Below are positions 24,544 to 32,043 of a stretch of 37,043 nucleotides of DNA, piece after piece. Position 1 is the first letter of the stretch. Each line of letters starts with the position of its first letter. A program made the translations under genes and the position numbers. The notes under the pieces are model-generated. The model was not told the DNA's origin. It worked only from the letters and a program-made list of their open reading frames with translations, and did no database searches. Where the stretch lies: assembly GCA_964388785.1 (NCBI GenBank), contig CAYMBX010000008.1, positions 1 through 37,043 on the forward strand. Direction: 5' to 3'. The DNA comes from VGKU01 sp964388785. GTDB taxonomy: Bacteria; Patescibacteriota; Patescibacteriia; UBA9934; GWF2-40-263.

Positions 24544-24565
24544 ATTCCAACATGTTTTTACGCTA

Positions 24566-25039
24566 TCAAATTTCAAGCGGTTTGTCAACGCGTTTCTTTT
24601 TTGATGAAAACAATAACAGTGCGATCACGCCCAGAACAATCACCGCATCGGAAAAATTGATCGCGCTTCTTCCGAAGACGAATATATAATCAACAGTAAA
24701 TCCGTAAATAAGCCGGTCGAAGAAATTTCCAAGGGCTCCGATTGTGATCATAAGACACGCAAACGAAATGTCAGGTCTTACCTCCCTTGTTTTCCAGGCC
24801 GTCCGCATTAAGAACGCGCCGATAACGACCGTGATCGCAATGACAAATTCAAGGCGGAACGGAAGATCGAATGCTAACCCATAGTTTTTATGTACAGCAA
24901 AATCGATGAGCGACGGCTCAAGAAGCGCTGATTCGTCTGGTAACATCGCGAGTGCACGTGTTTTGAGCCAGCTATCGAGTAGAACCGTCAGTCCAACAGG
25001 TATCAGAAGGGAATAAATTTGGTACTTTTTGTGGATCAC
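24566..25039 (-). CDS. lspA: Lipoprotein signal peptidase (signal peptidase II)
   Basis: 157 residues from GTG 25039, which overlaps the upstream stop (GTGTGA) and has AGAGG just before it; an ATG at 25066 would overlap the previous gene by 31 nt. Four membrane segments. Family motifs: HKNYGLAFDLPF (NxGxAF), GALGNFFDRLIYGFTVDYI (GNxxDR...VxD) and INFSDAVIVLGV (NxxD), giving the two catalytic aspartates. It removes signal peptides from prolipoproteins after lipid attachment. No lipoprotein substrate with a clear lipobox is present in the window. Confidence 0.92.
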   Translation of the reverse strand: MIHKKYQIYSLLIPVGLTVLLDSWLKTRALAMLPDESALLEPSLIDFAVHKNYGLAFDLPFRLEFVIAITVVIGAFLMRTAWKTREVRPDISFACLMITIGALGNFFDRLIYGFTVDYIFVFGRSAINFSDAVIVLGVIALLLFSSKKKRVDKPLEI

Positions 25040-25410
25040 ACCTCTTGCGTCAAGGTCTTTTTGCATTGAATGCAGGACGTTGAGGTCGGGCGAGCTTCTA
25101 GACGACGCTCGTCGATTTCTTGTCCGCAGTACTTACAGAACCCGTATGTTCCCTTTTCGACTGCTTTCAAAGCAGACTCGACGTCCCTCAACGCTTTTTC
25201 CAGTTCCTCTTCCAGTGAGAGGTTATCCGAAAAGTTCGCAACTTCTGACGCGTTTTCGTCCTCTTTGTCTCCGAGGTTTTGGAAATCTGCCGCGAAATCG
25301 GTTTCTTTTGCTTGGGGATTTCGGTGTGCGAATTTAGAAAGCTCGGTGGTAAGACGCGACTTTTCTTCCTCGAGCAATTGTTGCATTTTTGCAATAAAAT
25401 CTTGATTCAT
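25036..25410 (-). CDS. DksA/TraR-type C4 zinc-finger protein
   Basis: 124 residues. The first 80 form an acidic coiled coil (MQQLLEEEKSRLTTELSKF ... LEEELEKALRDVESALKAVEKG) and the C-terminus has the C4 zinc finger CKYCGQEIDERRLEARP then CIQCK. This matches the TraR/DksA family, which binds the RNA polymerase secondary channel and tunes initiation. The acidic residues at the coiled-coil tip expected of DksA (DxxDxA) are not obvious, so direct DksA activity is uncertain. First gene of the lspA-comM row, downstream of the candidate ncRNA. Confidence 0.87.
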   Translation of the reverse strand: MNQDFIAKMQQLLEEEKSRLTTELSKFAHRNPQAKETDFAADFQNLGDKEDENASEVANFSDNLSLEEELEKALRDVESALKAVEKGTYGFCKYCGQEIDERRLEARPTSTSCIQCKKTLTQEV

Positions 25411-25459
25411 AGCAGGTCAACAGGTGGCTTAGTGGAGCTACTTTATCAGCTTTTTGGGA

Positions 25460-25878
25460 AAAAAAGAAGAGGGGCGTCAAGCCCCGAAACAAAGTAGTTT
25501 ATGGGCTGAGCCCCAGAAAGGTTGAAAATGGTTTTGGAGATGTCGGGTTTTATGGCTGACACGGTTCAGCCGCAAAACTCGACATCCTTACAACACATTT
25601 GTTCCAACCTTGGACGCGTGAACACACCTCTCTACCATTTCATGGTTTTACCCACGGTCTATCCCGAAGGATACACATAAGTGCGGGCGAACCTAGATAC
25701 GTTTCGATTTTGTTTTTGTTTTTTTGATATCGAAACAGTAGAGCGGCGAGACGTTTTCCGAATAGCGCACAAGCGTGGGGTGCTTGTTGATCGTTTAGCC
25801 ATCAAAGTGGCTGATCCAGCGGTTTCGGAAAACCTCCCAAGAGTGTGTAGAAAGAACGAACGATCGTTGGATGATCGT
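25460..25878 (-). ncRNA. Candidate structured noncoding RNA, about 420 nt, family not identified
   Basis: No convincing protein frame occurs here, but the minus strand has promoter, helices and terminator in series. Helices (plus coordinates): 25753-25762/25824-25833 (10 bp) closing a junction with 25769-25774/25782-25787 and 25797-25801/25808-25812 (extended by GATC/GATC); 25701-25708/25729-25736 (8 bp, 20-nt A-rich loop on the minus strand); TATCC-TTCG-GGATA near 25660-25673; 25518-25524/25605-25611 enclosing a long hairpin 25539-25586 (7+5+6 bp). It ends with GGGGC/GCCCC 25471-25485 and a T-rich tail to 25459. Hallmarks of tmRNA, RNase P RNA, SRP RNA and 6S RNA were looked for and not found. 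Alternatively it is a long leader of the DksA-like gene. Confidence 0.6.
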
Positions 25879-25884
25879 ACACTT

Positions 25885-25915
25885 ATAATATCAAAAAATT
25901 GACCAATGGTCAATT
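25885..25915 (-). promoter_or_regulatory. Promoter of the candidate ncRNA with palindromic -35
   Basis: Minus strand: -35 TTGACC (25913-25908), 17-bp spacer, -10 TATTAT (25890-25885). The -35 lies in a 19-bp palindrome AATTGACC-AAT-GGTCAATT (25897-25915), a likely operator. Predicted transcription start about 25878. Confidence 0.65.
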
Positions 25916-26037
25916 CTATATTTTTGACTAAATCTGGTTAAAAAATTGATTAGTTGATCTAAGATGTTGTTCAAGTTTAGTTTTTCATTTCATAAGTTAT
26001 CCACAAAATAACATAGTTATGAATAACTTATCCACAG
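25916..26037. other. AT-rich stretch with two perfect DnaA boxes
   Basis: About 120 bp of strongly AT-rich, gene-free DNA ends in TTATCCACA at 25997-26005 and again at 26028-26036, in the same orientation and 31 bp apart (about three helical turns). The second box abuts the stop codon of the next gene. These are the only perfect consensus boxes I noticed. The site could be a secondary DnaA-binding locus (titration or reactivation) or the real origin. Confidence 0.6.
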
Positions 26038-27333
26038 CTATAAGCACAAGTGCATTTCTATCTTGTTTCCATTTGATTTCATCCCAATAACGCTAAATTT
26101 CTTAAGCAAATCAATGACAGTCGCGTTTTTGTAGTAATCAGATGACTCGAAATTTGCGTCAAGGAGATTTGTGGTTTCAAGAAAGGCAATATTTGTGTCA
26201 CAAGGCATCAACTTCTTATCTTCTTGGGTCTGTGATAGCCAATTGCGTATCAGATTTTCATCATTTGAAACAATAGGTTTCGTGCCTTTACTTGAAAAGA
26301 TAGTATTTTCGTCGGTCGAGGCACGAAAAAATTCAGTACCTTCGACTGTACGCAATTCAACAGGGACAAGATCGGGATCTGCGATCAGTTCCTTTGTCGA
26401 AGTACCATCCGTGAGTGCGAGAGTTCGAATGGATGGATTTTGAAGAGAAAGAGATACTTGGAGAAGATCAACGCGTAACTGGTCCGGAATATCAGCATCC
26501 GATGCGAAAAGAAATGTTGGGTTTTCTGGGTTCGCAAGGAGAAATTGGCCATGGTTGCTTGCGAGATTACTTATGAAATCCTGTAAACTTTCATGAAAAA
26601 GCGGTGCGGCTGTATGAGAAAACGCGCCAACCACATCACGGATCATTTCGTTATTTGATAACACTGGTGTAAACAAATATAGGAATGTTTCAATGGGAAG
26701 GTACTTTGTTTCCGATTCAATCTCATCTACACGGATTGGCAGTTGGAAGGAAATTTTGCCAGAACGATGTGAAATTCTCGCGGATTTCCCCTGATTTTTT
26801 TCATGATATTCTCCCAACACTGTAGAGAAGGGTGAGATAAAAAGGTTTCGGAAGTACGAAGAAGAGATCCCTAGTCCGCTTATGGGCTGCAATTTTTCGG
26901 ACAACAAAAAGACATGTGGGTTCGTTTCCTGAACTACCACATGCTTTGCGTCCAGGAGATCGGTCGGAATGTCATCTTGTTGGGAACGAATAGCGATCGA
27001 TCTTGTCCCGTCGTCGTGGAAAAACCAGCCGAGTTCTCCATGGGCAAACGGAGCGATATCCGTGATGGTCAGGTCTCGATTGGAAACAAGAGGGGTATTT
27101 TCTAAGAGCTGTTGGAGGATTGGCCACGTGCGTTTGTTGAGGAGCAGCTGAATCGCAACCTGTGAATTTTCGGGAGCAGCTTGAAAAACCGTATTTCGTG
27201 TCAACCAAACTCGTGATATGGTCGTAGCTAAGATGGAGAGACATGCGAAACTTGCCACTATCCAAACAACCCGCCGAGAGTGGCGGGTTGTTTTACGGTG
27301 TCGCGTCAGTGGAATGTGAAGATGTTGTCTCAC
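26038..27333 (-). CDS. Membrane-anchored hypothetical protein, 431 aa
   Basis: Not recognised. A basic N-terminus (RHRKTTRHSRR) precedes one membrane segment (VVWIVASFACLSILATTI, about 22-40), then a large extracytoplasmic region of mixed alpha/beta character starting FQAAPENSQVAIQLLLNKRTW; single TM plus large domain. The annotated start is GTG 27333, 16 nt after pnp; the weak SD and a 12-bp hairpin over codons 14-23 make GTG 27258 an alternative start. It may be read through from pnp. The opening A-P-x-x-S-x-x-A after the anchor resembles DUF3352-type proteins, but this is a weak likeness. Confidence 0.7.
   Translation of the reverse strand: MRQHLHIPLTRHRKTTRHSRRVVWIVASFACLSILATTISRVWLTRNTVFQAAPENSQVAIQLLLNKRTWPILQQLLENTPLVSNRDLTITDIAPFAHGELGWFFHDDGTRSIAIRSQQDDIPTDLLDAKHVVVQETNPHVFLLSEKLQPISGLGISSSYFRNLFISPFSTVLGEYHEKNQGKSARISHRSGKISFQLPIRVDEIESETKYLPIETFLYLFTPVLSNNEMIRDVVGAFSHTAAPLFHESLQDFISNLASNHGQFLLANPENPTFLFASDADIPDQLRVDLLQVSLSLQNPSIRTLALTDGTSTKELIADPDLVPVELRTVEGTEFFRASTDENTIFSSKGTKPIVSNDENLIRNWLSQTQEDKKLMPCDTNIAFLETTNLLDANFESSDYYKNATVIDLLKKFSVIGMKSNGNKIEMHLCL
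27264..27293. terminator. Hairpin after pnp, inside the 5' coding part of the next gene
   Basis: 12-bp stem AAACAACCCGCC 27264-27275 / GGCGGGTTGTTT 27282-27293 with a six-base loop. On the minus strand the following tract is short, so termination would be partial. It lies 55 bp downstream of the pnp stop and within codons of the GTG-started gene. Confidence 0.6.
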
Positions 27334-27348
27334 GGACGTTTGTCCCGC

Positions 27349-29535
27349 TTAGTGGGATTTGCCAAATGGTTTGCGAGGAGGCACGGGTTTGTCATCGCGT
27401 TTTGGCGGGCGTTCGGGATAGGTATTTCCCGGCGCGTCTTTCATCGAAAGGCTGATGCGCCCATCGCCGCCAATTTCCATGATTTTCACCATGACCTCAT
27501 CTCCCATTTTGACAATATCCGTCACACTGTCAATGCGCCATGGGGCAATCATGCTGATATGGACCATGCCATCCTTCTTTGGAAGGAATTCGACAATCAC
27601 TCCAAAATCCATAACGCGAACCACTTTCCCTTTGTAGATTTCCCCGACTTTCGGTTCGCGTGTGAGTTGCTCGATCATCTCCTGTGCTTTGGCGGCGCCG
27701 GCGGCGTCGGTCGAGGTGATCATGACAAGGCCGTCGTCTTCAATATCGATCGCTTGCACGCCCGTCGTTGAGATGATTTCATTGATGGTTTTTCCGGATG
27801 GGCCGATCACATTGCCGATGAGTTCCGGATTGATGCGTAGGCTGATGATGCGCGGAGCGTATGGAGAGAGCTCGCTACGAGGTGTCGCAAGTACGTCTGT
27901 CATCGATTTAAGGACTTGCAGACGGGCGTCTCGCGCTTGTCGAATGGTCTGTTCTACGATTTCACGGGTGAGACCCTCGGTTTTTGTATCCATTTGGATC
28001 GCGGTGATTCCGGTTTGTGTCCCCGCGATTTTAAAGTCCATTCCTCCTTTTCCGTCCTCGAGGTCTTGAAGGTCTGTGATGACCTGCCATTTTCCTTGTG
28101 CATTTGTCGCAAGACCCATCGCGATTCCCGCGACCGGGGCTTTGATCGGGACGCCTGCATCCATGAGTGCGAGTGTGGAACCACAGGTTGATCCCATGGA
28201 ACTCGATCCGTTTGAGCCGAAGACTTCTGAGACAACACGAATTGTGTACGGAAATGTTTCTTTGTCCGGCATGACGGGCAAAAGCGCCTTTTCGGCAAGT
28301 CCGCCGTGTCCGATATCGCGCCGTGACGGTCCGCGCATTGGTTTGACTTCTCCGACGGAAAACGGGGGGAAGTTGTAGTGATGGAAATAACGTTTGGTTC
28401 CCACGTATTCCATCCCGTCAAGCGTTTGCTCGTCTCCCGGAGCGCCGAGTGTCGCAACGCTGAGCACTTGTGTTTCCCCACGCATGAAATGTCCGCTTCC
28501 GTGCAATCTTGGCAAGACCGCAACTTCGCTGACCAGTTCGCGGATTTGTGTGATCCCGCGTCCGTCGACACGCTTATTCTCTTCAAGAATCGCGCGTGAA
28601 ACCTCTTCCTCAAGAACTGTCTCCACAAGATCAGTTCCGAAATGCACTTCCGATTCGTCAATTTTCTGCTCGTTTAAAAACGCTTTTGTTCGATCTTTCA
28701 GGATTCGTTTTTGGGTTGTGCGTTCTGACTTTGTTGCCTGCGGTGTTCCAAAGAAGAGTTCTTTTACCTGTTGTCTGATAAACGGAACAACCAACTCTTC
28801 AACACGAATTTGTGCTTCGGATTTTTGTGGAATGACCGGCTGTTTTTCTTTTCCAACGGCCGCACGCACTTCTTCCATGAGTTTGATCGGAACATCAATC
28901 TGCTTTTGTCCGAATGCGAATGCATCGAGCACCGTATCTTCCGGAGCCTCGTTTGCTCCCGCTTCAACCATAATGACTTTTTCTCTGGTGCCGGCAATCG
29001 CAAGGTCAAGGAGGGACTTTGTGCGGGCTTCATACGAAGGGTTCATCACCCACTCACCGCCGATCTGTCCAACGCGGATGCAGCCAATCGGACCGTTCCA
29101 AGGAATATCACTGATGTGAAGTGCACACGATGCGCCGATGAGTCCCAAAATATCCGGATCGTTTTCTCCGTCGAAAGAAAGCGCGGTGACGATCACCTGC
29201 ACTTCATTGCGCATGCGGTCATCAAAGAGTGGTCGGATGGCGCGGTCGATAAATCGTGCCGTCAGAATTGCTTCGTCGGTTGGGCGACCTTCTTTTTTAA
29301 TAAAACGACTCCCTTTGATACGTCCGGCCGCATACAACTTTTCTTCGTATTCAACCATCAGCGGGAAAAAGCCCATGTTTTCACGCGTTTCCGAACTCAT
29401 CGTTGCGGTGGCGAGTACGACCGTGTCTCCATACTGAACCGTGCAGGATCCGCCTGCCTGATGCGCGAATTTGCCGACCTCGATCGTCAGCGCCTTCCCT
29501 CCCCACTCCTTTTGGAATGTTTGTTTTTGATACAT
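27349..29535 (-). CDS. pnp: Polynucleotide phosphorylase
   Basis: 728 residues, normal size. Two RNase PH domains (1-215 and about 310-540): VLATATMSSE, FFPLMVEYEEKLYAAGRIKGSRF, and in the second HHYNFPPFSVGEV, RRDIGHGGLAEKAL and GSSSMGSTCGSTLALMDAGVP, which carries the phosphate-binding serines. The KH domain has IGPSGKTINEI (GxxG loop) and the S1 domain runs from GEIYKGKVVRVMDFGVIVEF to GRISLSMKD. It degrades RNA 3' to 5' by phosphorolysis. The C-terminal tail is short and basic. It is preceded by a palindromic repeat element and then by the NYN-domain gene and rpsO. Confidence 0.97.
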   Translation of the reverse strand: MYQKQTFQKEWGGKALTIEVGKFAHQAGGSCTVQYGDTVVLATATMSSETRENMGFFPLMVEYEEKLYAAGRIKGSRFIKKEGRPTDEAILTARFIDRAIRPLFDDRMRNEVQVIVTALSFDGENDPDILGLIGASCALHISDIPWNGPIGCIRVGQIGGEWVMNPSYEARTKSLLDLAIAGTREKVIMVEAGANEAPEDTVLDAFAFGQKQIDVPIKLMEEVRAAVGKEKQPVIPQKSEAQIRVEELVVPFIRQQVKELFFGTPQATKSERTTQKRILKDRTKAFLNEQKIDESEVHFGTDLVETVLEEEVSRAILEENKRVDGRGITQIRELVSEVAVLPRLHGSGHFMRGETQVLSVATLGAPGDEQTLDGMEYVGTKRYFHHYNFPPFSVGEVKPMRGPSRRDIGHGGLAEKALLPVMPDKETFPYTIRVVSEVFGSNGSSSMGSTCGSTLALMDAGVPIKAPVAGIAMGLATNAQGKWQVITDLQDLEDGKGGMDFKIAGTQTGITAIQMDTKTEGLTREIVEQTIRQARDARLQVLKSMTDVLATPRSELSPYAPRIISLRINPELIGNVIGPSGKTINEIISTTGVQAIDIEDDGLVMITSTDAAGAAKAQEMIEQLTREPKVGEIYKGKVVRVMDFGVIVEFLPKKDGMVHISMIAPWRIDSVTDIVKMGDEVMVKIMEIGGDGRISLSMKDAPGNTYPERPPKRDDKPVPPRKPFGKSH

Positions 29536-29546
29536 ATTTCTATTTT

Positions 29547-29645
29547 GTCATCCCGAACGAGCGCTAGCGAGCCGAGGGATCCCGCGTTTGAAAACTCGGA
29601 ATCCCTTCGCTCATCCCGCCAGTGGCGGGATTCGGTCGGAATGAC
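29547..29645. repeat. MITE-like palindromic element upstream of pnp
   Basis: 99-bp element bounded by GTCATCCCGA (29547-29556) and TCGGAATGAC (29636-29645), inverted ends with one mismatch. Inside are CGAGGGAT...ATCCCTTCG and the hairpin ATCCCGCC-AGT-GGCGGGAT. It resembles the dispersed CATCCCGAGCGAAGCGAGGGATC-like repeats found in many bacterial genomes. A short relative is at 33267-33290. It lies in the spacer just before the pnp start, so it could affect pnp mRNA. Confidence 0.7.
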
Positions 29646-29656
29646 CTTTTAATGAA

Positions 29657-30310
29657 TTAAAACTCTAATCGTCTTGTGCGCGATTCCTCTTGGTCAACCG
29701 TTTTCGGAGGTTCCATAATAAAACTACTATCATCCATCAGTTCATCTTCCAGTTCTTCCTCAATACCATCTTGTTCTCCTTTCCCCTCCTTTGTCCTTCC
29801 CCCCTTCACCACAGGACCAATCAAATAACGACGTTTGTTTTGGGAAAGATCCGTATAATCATCTACAAACCGTACGAGTGAAGAGGAGGTGGTTTCTCCA
29901 AATGCCATCACTTCCGCGATGCGTCCGCGGCTTTGGATAAATTCCACAAGTGGGATGAAATCTCCATCCCCGGAGACGATCACCACGACGTCCAACATAT
30001 CGATCATTTGAACGGCATCAATCGCCAAACCGACATCCCAATCGGCTTTTTTGTGACCGGATGCATATTCCATCAATTCCTTCTCACGCGTTTCGATGCC
30101 GGACTTTTGGAGTGCATCCAGAAACGGTTGTTCCGATGCGTCTTTCGTTCGCACCACATAAGCCATGGCGCGGATAAGTTGACGTCCGGCCACGGCATCT
30201 TCCACAATGTTTTTAAAATTGACTTTGCGCTGAAAAAGATACCGTGCGCTGTAATACATGTTTTGCGTGTCGATAAAAACGCCGACACGCTGGTCCTTGT
30301 GTTTAAACAT
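29657..30310 (-). CDS. NYN-domain (LabA/DUF88) putative ribonuclease
   Basis: 217 residues. The NYN PIN-like fold fills residues 8-165: VGVFIDTQNMYYSAR (first catalytic Asp), HKKADWDVGLAIDAVQM (central Asp pair) and VVVIVSGDGDFIPLVEFIQSRG (final Asp pair), then VRFVDDYTDL. All acidic residues expected for a metal-dependent nuclease are present. The C-terminal 50 residues are acidic and probably disordered (EGKGEQDGIEEELEDELMDD). It sits between rpsO and pnp on one strand, which suggests a role in RNA turnover; no substrate can be read. Confidence 0.88.
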   Translation of the reverse strand: MFKHKDQRVGVFIDTQNMYYSARYLFQRKVNFKNIVEDAVAGRQLIRAMAYVVRTKDASEQPFLDALQKSGIETREKELMEYASGHKKADWDVGLAIDAVQMIDMLDVVVIVSGDGDFIPLVEFIQSRGRIAEVMAFGETTSSSLVRFVDDYTDLSQNKRRYLIGPVVKGGRTKEGKGEQDGIEEELEDELMDDSSFIMEPPKTVDQEESRTRRLEF

Positions 30311-30322
30311 ACAAAAGCCAAT

Positions 30323-30342
30323 ACCCCGCCTGGTGGCGGGGT
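30323..30342. other. Hairpin in the rpsO to NYN-gene spacer
   Basis: Perfect 8-bp stem ACCCCGCC / GGCGGGGT with loop TGGT, between the rpsO stop and the NYN gene start. The downstream minus-strand bases are not T-rich, so it is either a weak attenuator or a processing/3'-end stabiliser, as RNase III sites are in the rpsO-pnp spacer of enterobacteria. Confidence 0.6.
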
Positions 30343-30346
30343 TTGA

Positions 30347-30610
30347 TTATTTGATCTCCAACTCTTTTTTAATTTTCAAAAATGCTTTTTCGTCTTCTCG
30401 CTCCAGATATTTGAGTAATCGGCGTCGTTCATTCACTTTTTTAATGAGACCGCGTCTTGAAGAAAAGTCTTTCTTATGGGTGCGCATGTGCTTGGTGAGT
30501 TCTTCGATCTCAGAAGTCAAAATGGCAATTTGCACCTGCGGGGAACCCGTGTCCGACTCATGTGTACGGAATTTTTCGATGATTTTCTGCTTCTTTTTCA
30601 AATTGAGCAT
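30347..30610 (-). CDS. rpsO: 30S ribosomal protein S15
   Basis: 87 residues from the ATG at 30610 (the frame opens six codons earlier, but S15 proteins start at this point). MLNLKKKQKIIEKFRTHESD, TGSPQVQIAILTSEIEELTKH, HKKDFSSRRGLIKKVNERRR and LLKYLEREDEKAF are classic S15. It binds the 16S rRNA central domain early in assembly. It has a good promoter and a leader with a perfect hairpin, suggesting autoregulation as in other bacteria. Confidence 0.96.
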   Translation of the reverse strand: MLNLKKKQKIIEKFRTHESDTGSPQVQIAILTSEIEELTKHMRTHKKDFSSRRGLIKKVNERRRLLKYLEREDEKAFLKIKKELEIK

Positions 30611-30640
30611 AATCAATGATGATTTCATGCGTTCAGCCGA

Positions 30641-30721
30641 GCTACGGAGCTCAATCCGTAGCCAAGTTGACGCCTGGATGATTTATGGCCAAATCATAGC
30701 GAAAGTCTTATTTTTCGTCAA
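30641..30721 (-). promoter_or_regulatory. rpsO promoter and leader hairpin
   Basis: Minus strand: -35 TTGACG (30721-30716), 17-bp spacer, -10 TATGAT (30698-30693), so transcription starts near 30686. The leader of about 75 nt contains a perfect 8-bp stem 30641-30648/30655-30662 (loop of six) ending about 30 nt before the start codon. S15 leaders in other bacteria fold to bind S15; this one is a candidate. Confidence 0.7.
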
Positions 30722-30733
30722 TTCAGACTCGGC

Positions 30734-30742
30734 TGGTATAAT
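30734..30742 (+). promoter_or_regulatory. Extended -10 promoter of the MFS gene
   Basis: TGG-TATAAT at 30734-30742, with 8 bp to the ATG at 30751. It predicts an almost leaderless transcript. It lies just outside the divergent rpsO -35, so the two promoters are close enough to interfere. Confidence 0.65.
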
Positions 30743-30750
30743 CCTTTATT

Positions 30751-31995
30751 ATGTCCGTTCACAAAGCTCCCCATCTCGCCACCTACCCACTCACGGCTCA
30801 TCGGCACAGTGTCGCCTTGCTGGGCGCATTTTCCACACTTGCCTCAAACCGCCTGCTTGGATTCATCGGCTCGAGTATGGTTGGTGTGTTTTTGCCCATT
30901 TTTTTGTACGAATTTTTTGGGCTTTCGCTCACAGTGGTTCTGTTGTGGTTTGCGATCGATTTCGCGGTGAAGTTACCCTTTTATGTTCCGGCAGCCAGAT
31001 GGTTTTCGCAGATCGGACTTGTACGAGCGATGATGGTCGGAACGATCGGCATGGTGATTTTTTACTGGATGTTTTATCTTCTCGATCTCCATGCGTCGAT
31101 CAATCCATTTTTATTGATGGCGATTGCCATGTTCGGTCTTTCACTCAACAGCACTCTCTACTGGTCGCCGTATCACATCGATTTTGCAAAATTTTCGGAC
31201 GAAAAACGACGTGGAACGCAGGTCGGAACTTTTTATGCGTTCCAACGTTTGCTTTCGGTTGCAGCTCCCGTGGTGGCGGCTATTTTGATTGACCATTTCG
31301 GATATCATGCAAGTTTCCTTGTGGGGTTACTTCTTTCGGTCGCCTCGGTCGTTCCCCTCATATTCCTGCCTCCCTATCAGGTCCAATATGAATTCGGATA
31401 TCGAGAGAGTTTCCGGAAGCTTTTTTCAAAGCGATTTCGCGCCATGACGCTGTCCATGATGGCGCTCGGCGCGGAAAATATTGTCGGCGCGGTCGTGTGG
31501 CCGATCTTTTTGTTTGCGATGTTTGACGGAAATTATTTGGAAGTTGGTGCAGTCACCGCGGGCATTGTTGTGATCACTTTGTTGCTTGAGTTTGTTGTGG
31601 GAAAAGAAACGGATAAGCTAAGTGCCAAACGATTGCTCAAATGGGGAACCTGGTTGTACGCGCTTGGGTGGGTGTGGAAAGGGTTTGTTAACACGCTCAC
31701 AGGCGTGTTCGCCGCCTCAACGTTTCATAGTTTTGGATCAATTATGATGCGGACACCACTTGACACGCTTTCCTATCAACAAGCCGCGGATTCCGGCCAT
31801 TATATTGATGAGTATACGGTCTTGCGTGAGATGGCGCTCGGATTCGGGCGTGTGGCAATTTTATTGCTGCTTATTCCAATCACGGCGTATTTTTCGATCA
31901 CCGCATCATTTTTGGTCGCCGCGATTGTTTCACTTGGAGTGAACTGGCTGGTGGAATACCATGCGAAGGATGAGGCTACCCGAGCAGGGTCGTAA
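30751..31995 (+). CDS. Major facilitator superfamily permease
   Basis: 414 residues with about twelve membrane segments. Seen in order: LGFIGSSMVGVFLPIFLYEFFGLSLTVVLLWF (TM1-2), a basic loop, MMVGTIGMVIFYWMFYLL, FLLMAIAMFGLSLNSTLYWSPYHIDFAKF, a charged FSDEKRRGTQVGTFYAFQRL loop that resembles the MFS loop 2/3 motif, central cytoplasmic loop YGYRESFRKLFSKRFRAM, and six more segments. Substrate unknown; the fold suits efflux or uptake by proton exchange. It is monocistronic, with a strong bidirectional terminator. Confidence 0.85.
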   Translation: MSVHKAPHLATYPLTAHRHSVALLGAFSTLASNRLLGFIGSSMVGVFLPIFLYEFFGLSLTVVLLWFAIDFAVKLPFYVPAARWFSQIGLVRAMMVGTIGMVIFYWMFYLLDLHASINPFLLMAIAMFGLSLNSTLYWSPYHIDFAKFSDEKRRGTQVGTFYAFQRLLSVAAPVVAAILIDHFGYHASFLVGLLLSVASVVPLIFLPPYQVQYEFGYRESFRKLFSKRFRAMTLSMMALGAENIVGAVVWPIFLFAMFDGNYLEVGAVTAGIVVITLLLEFVVGKETDKLSAKRLLKWGTWLYALGWVWKGFVNTLTGVFAASTFHSFGSIMMRTPLDTLSYQQAADSGHYIDEYTVLREMALGFGRVAILLLLIPITAYFSITASFLVAAIVSLGVNWLVEYHAKDEATRAGS

Positions 31996-32007
31996 TTAGA
32001 AGAAATC

Positions 32008-32035
32008 AAAATCCGGTTTGTTTAAACCGGATTTT
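32008..32035. terminator. Bidirectional terminator between MFS gene and dsbA-like gene
   Basis: Perfect 12-bp stem AAAATCCGGTTT / AAACCGGATTTT with loop GTTT. It serves both converging genes. Confidence 0.92.
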
Positions 32036-32043
32036 GTGTTGAT

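Noticed and set aside
25459..25878. Assignment of the structured RNA as tmRNA, RNase P RNA, SRP RNA or 6S RNA
   Set aside because: Conserved sequence hallmarks were not found on either strand and 6S/SRP sizes do not fit; left unassigned.
25681..25902. 73-aa plus-strand and 84-aa minus-strand frames in the 25.4-25.9 kb spacer
   Set aside because: Neither has an SD or family likeness, and the sequence is dominated by nested inverted repeats, which favours RNA.
28771..29652. 293-aa plus-strand frame opposite pnp
   Set aside because: Antisense shadow; composition is typical of a reversed coding frame and it runs into the palindromic repeat.
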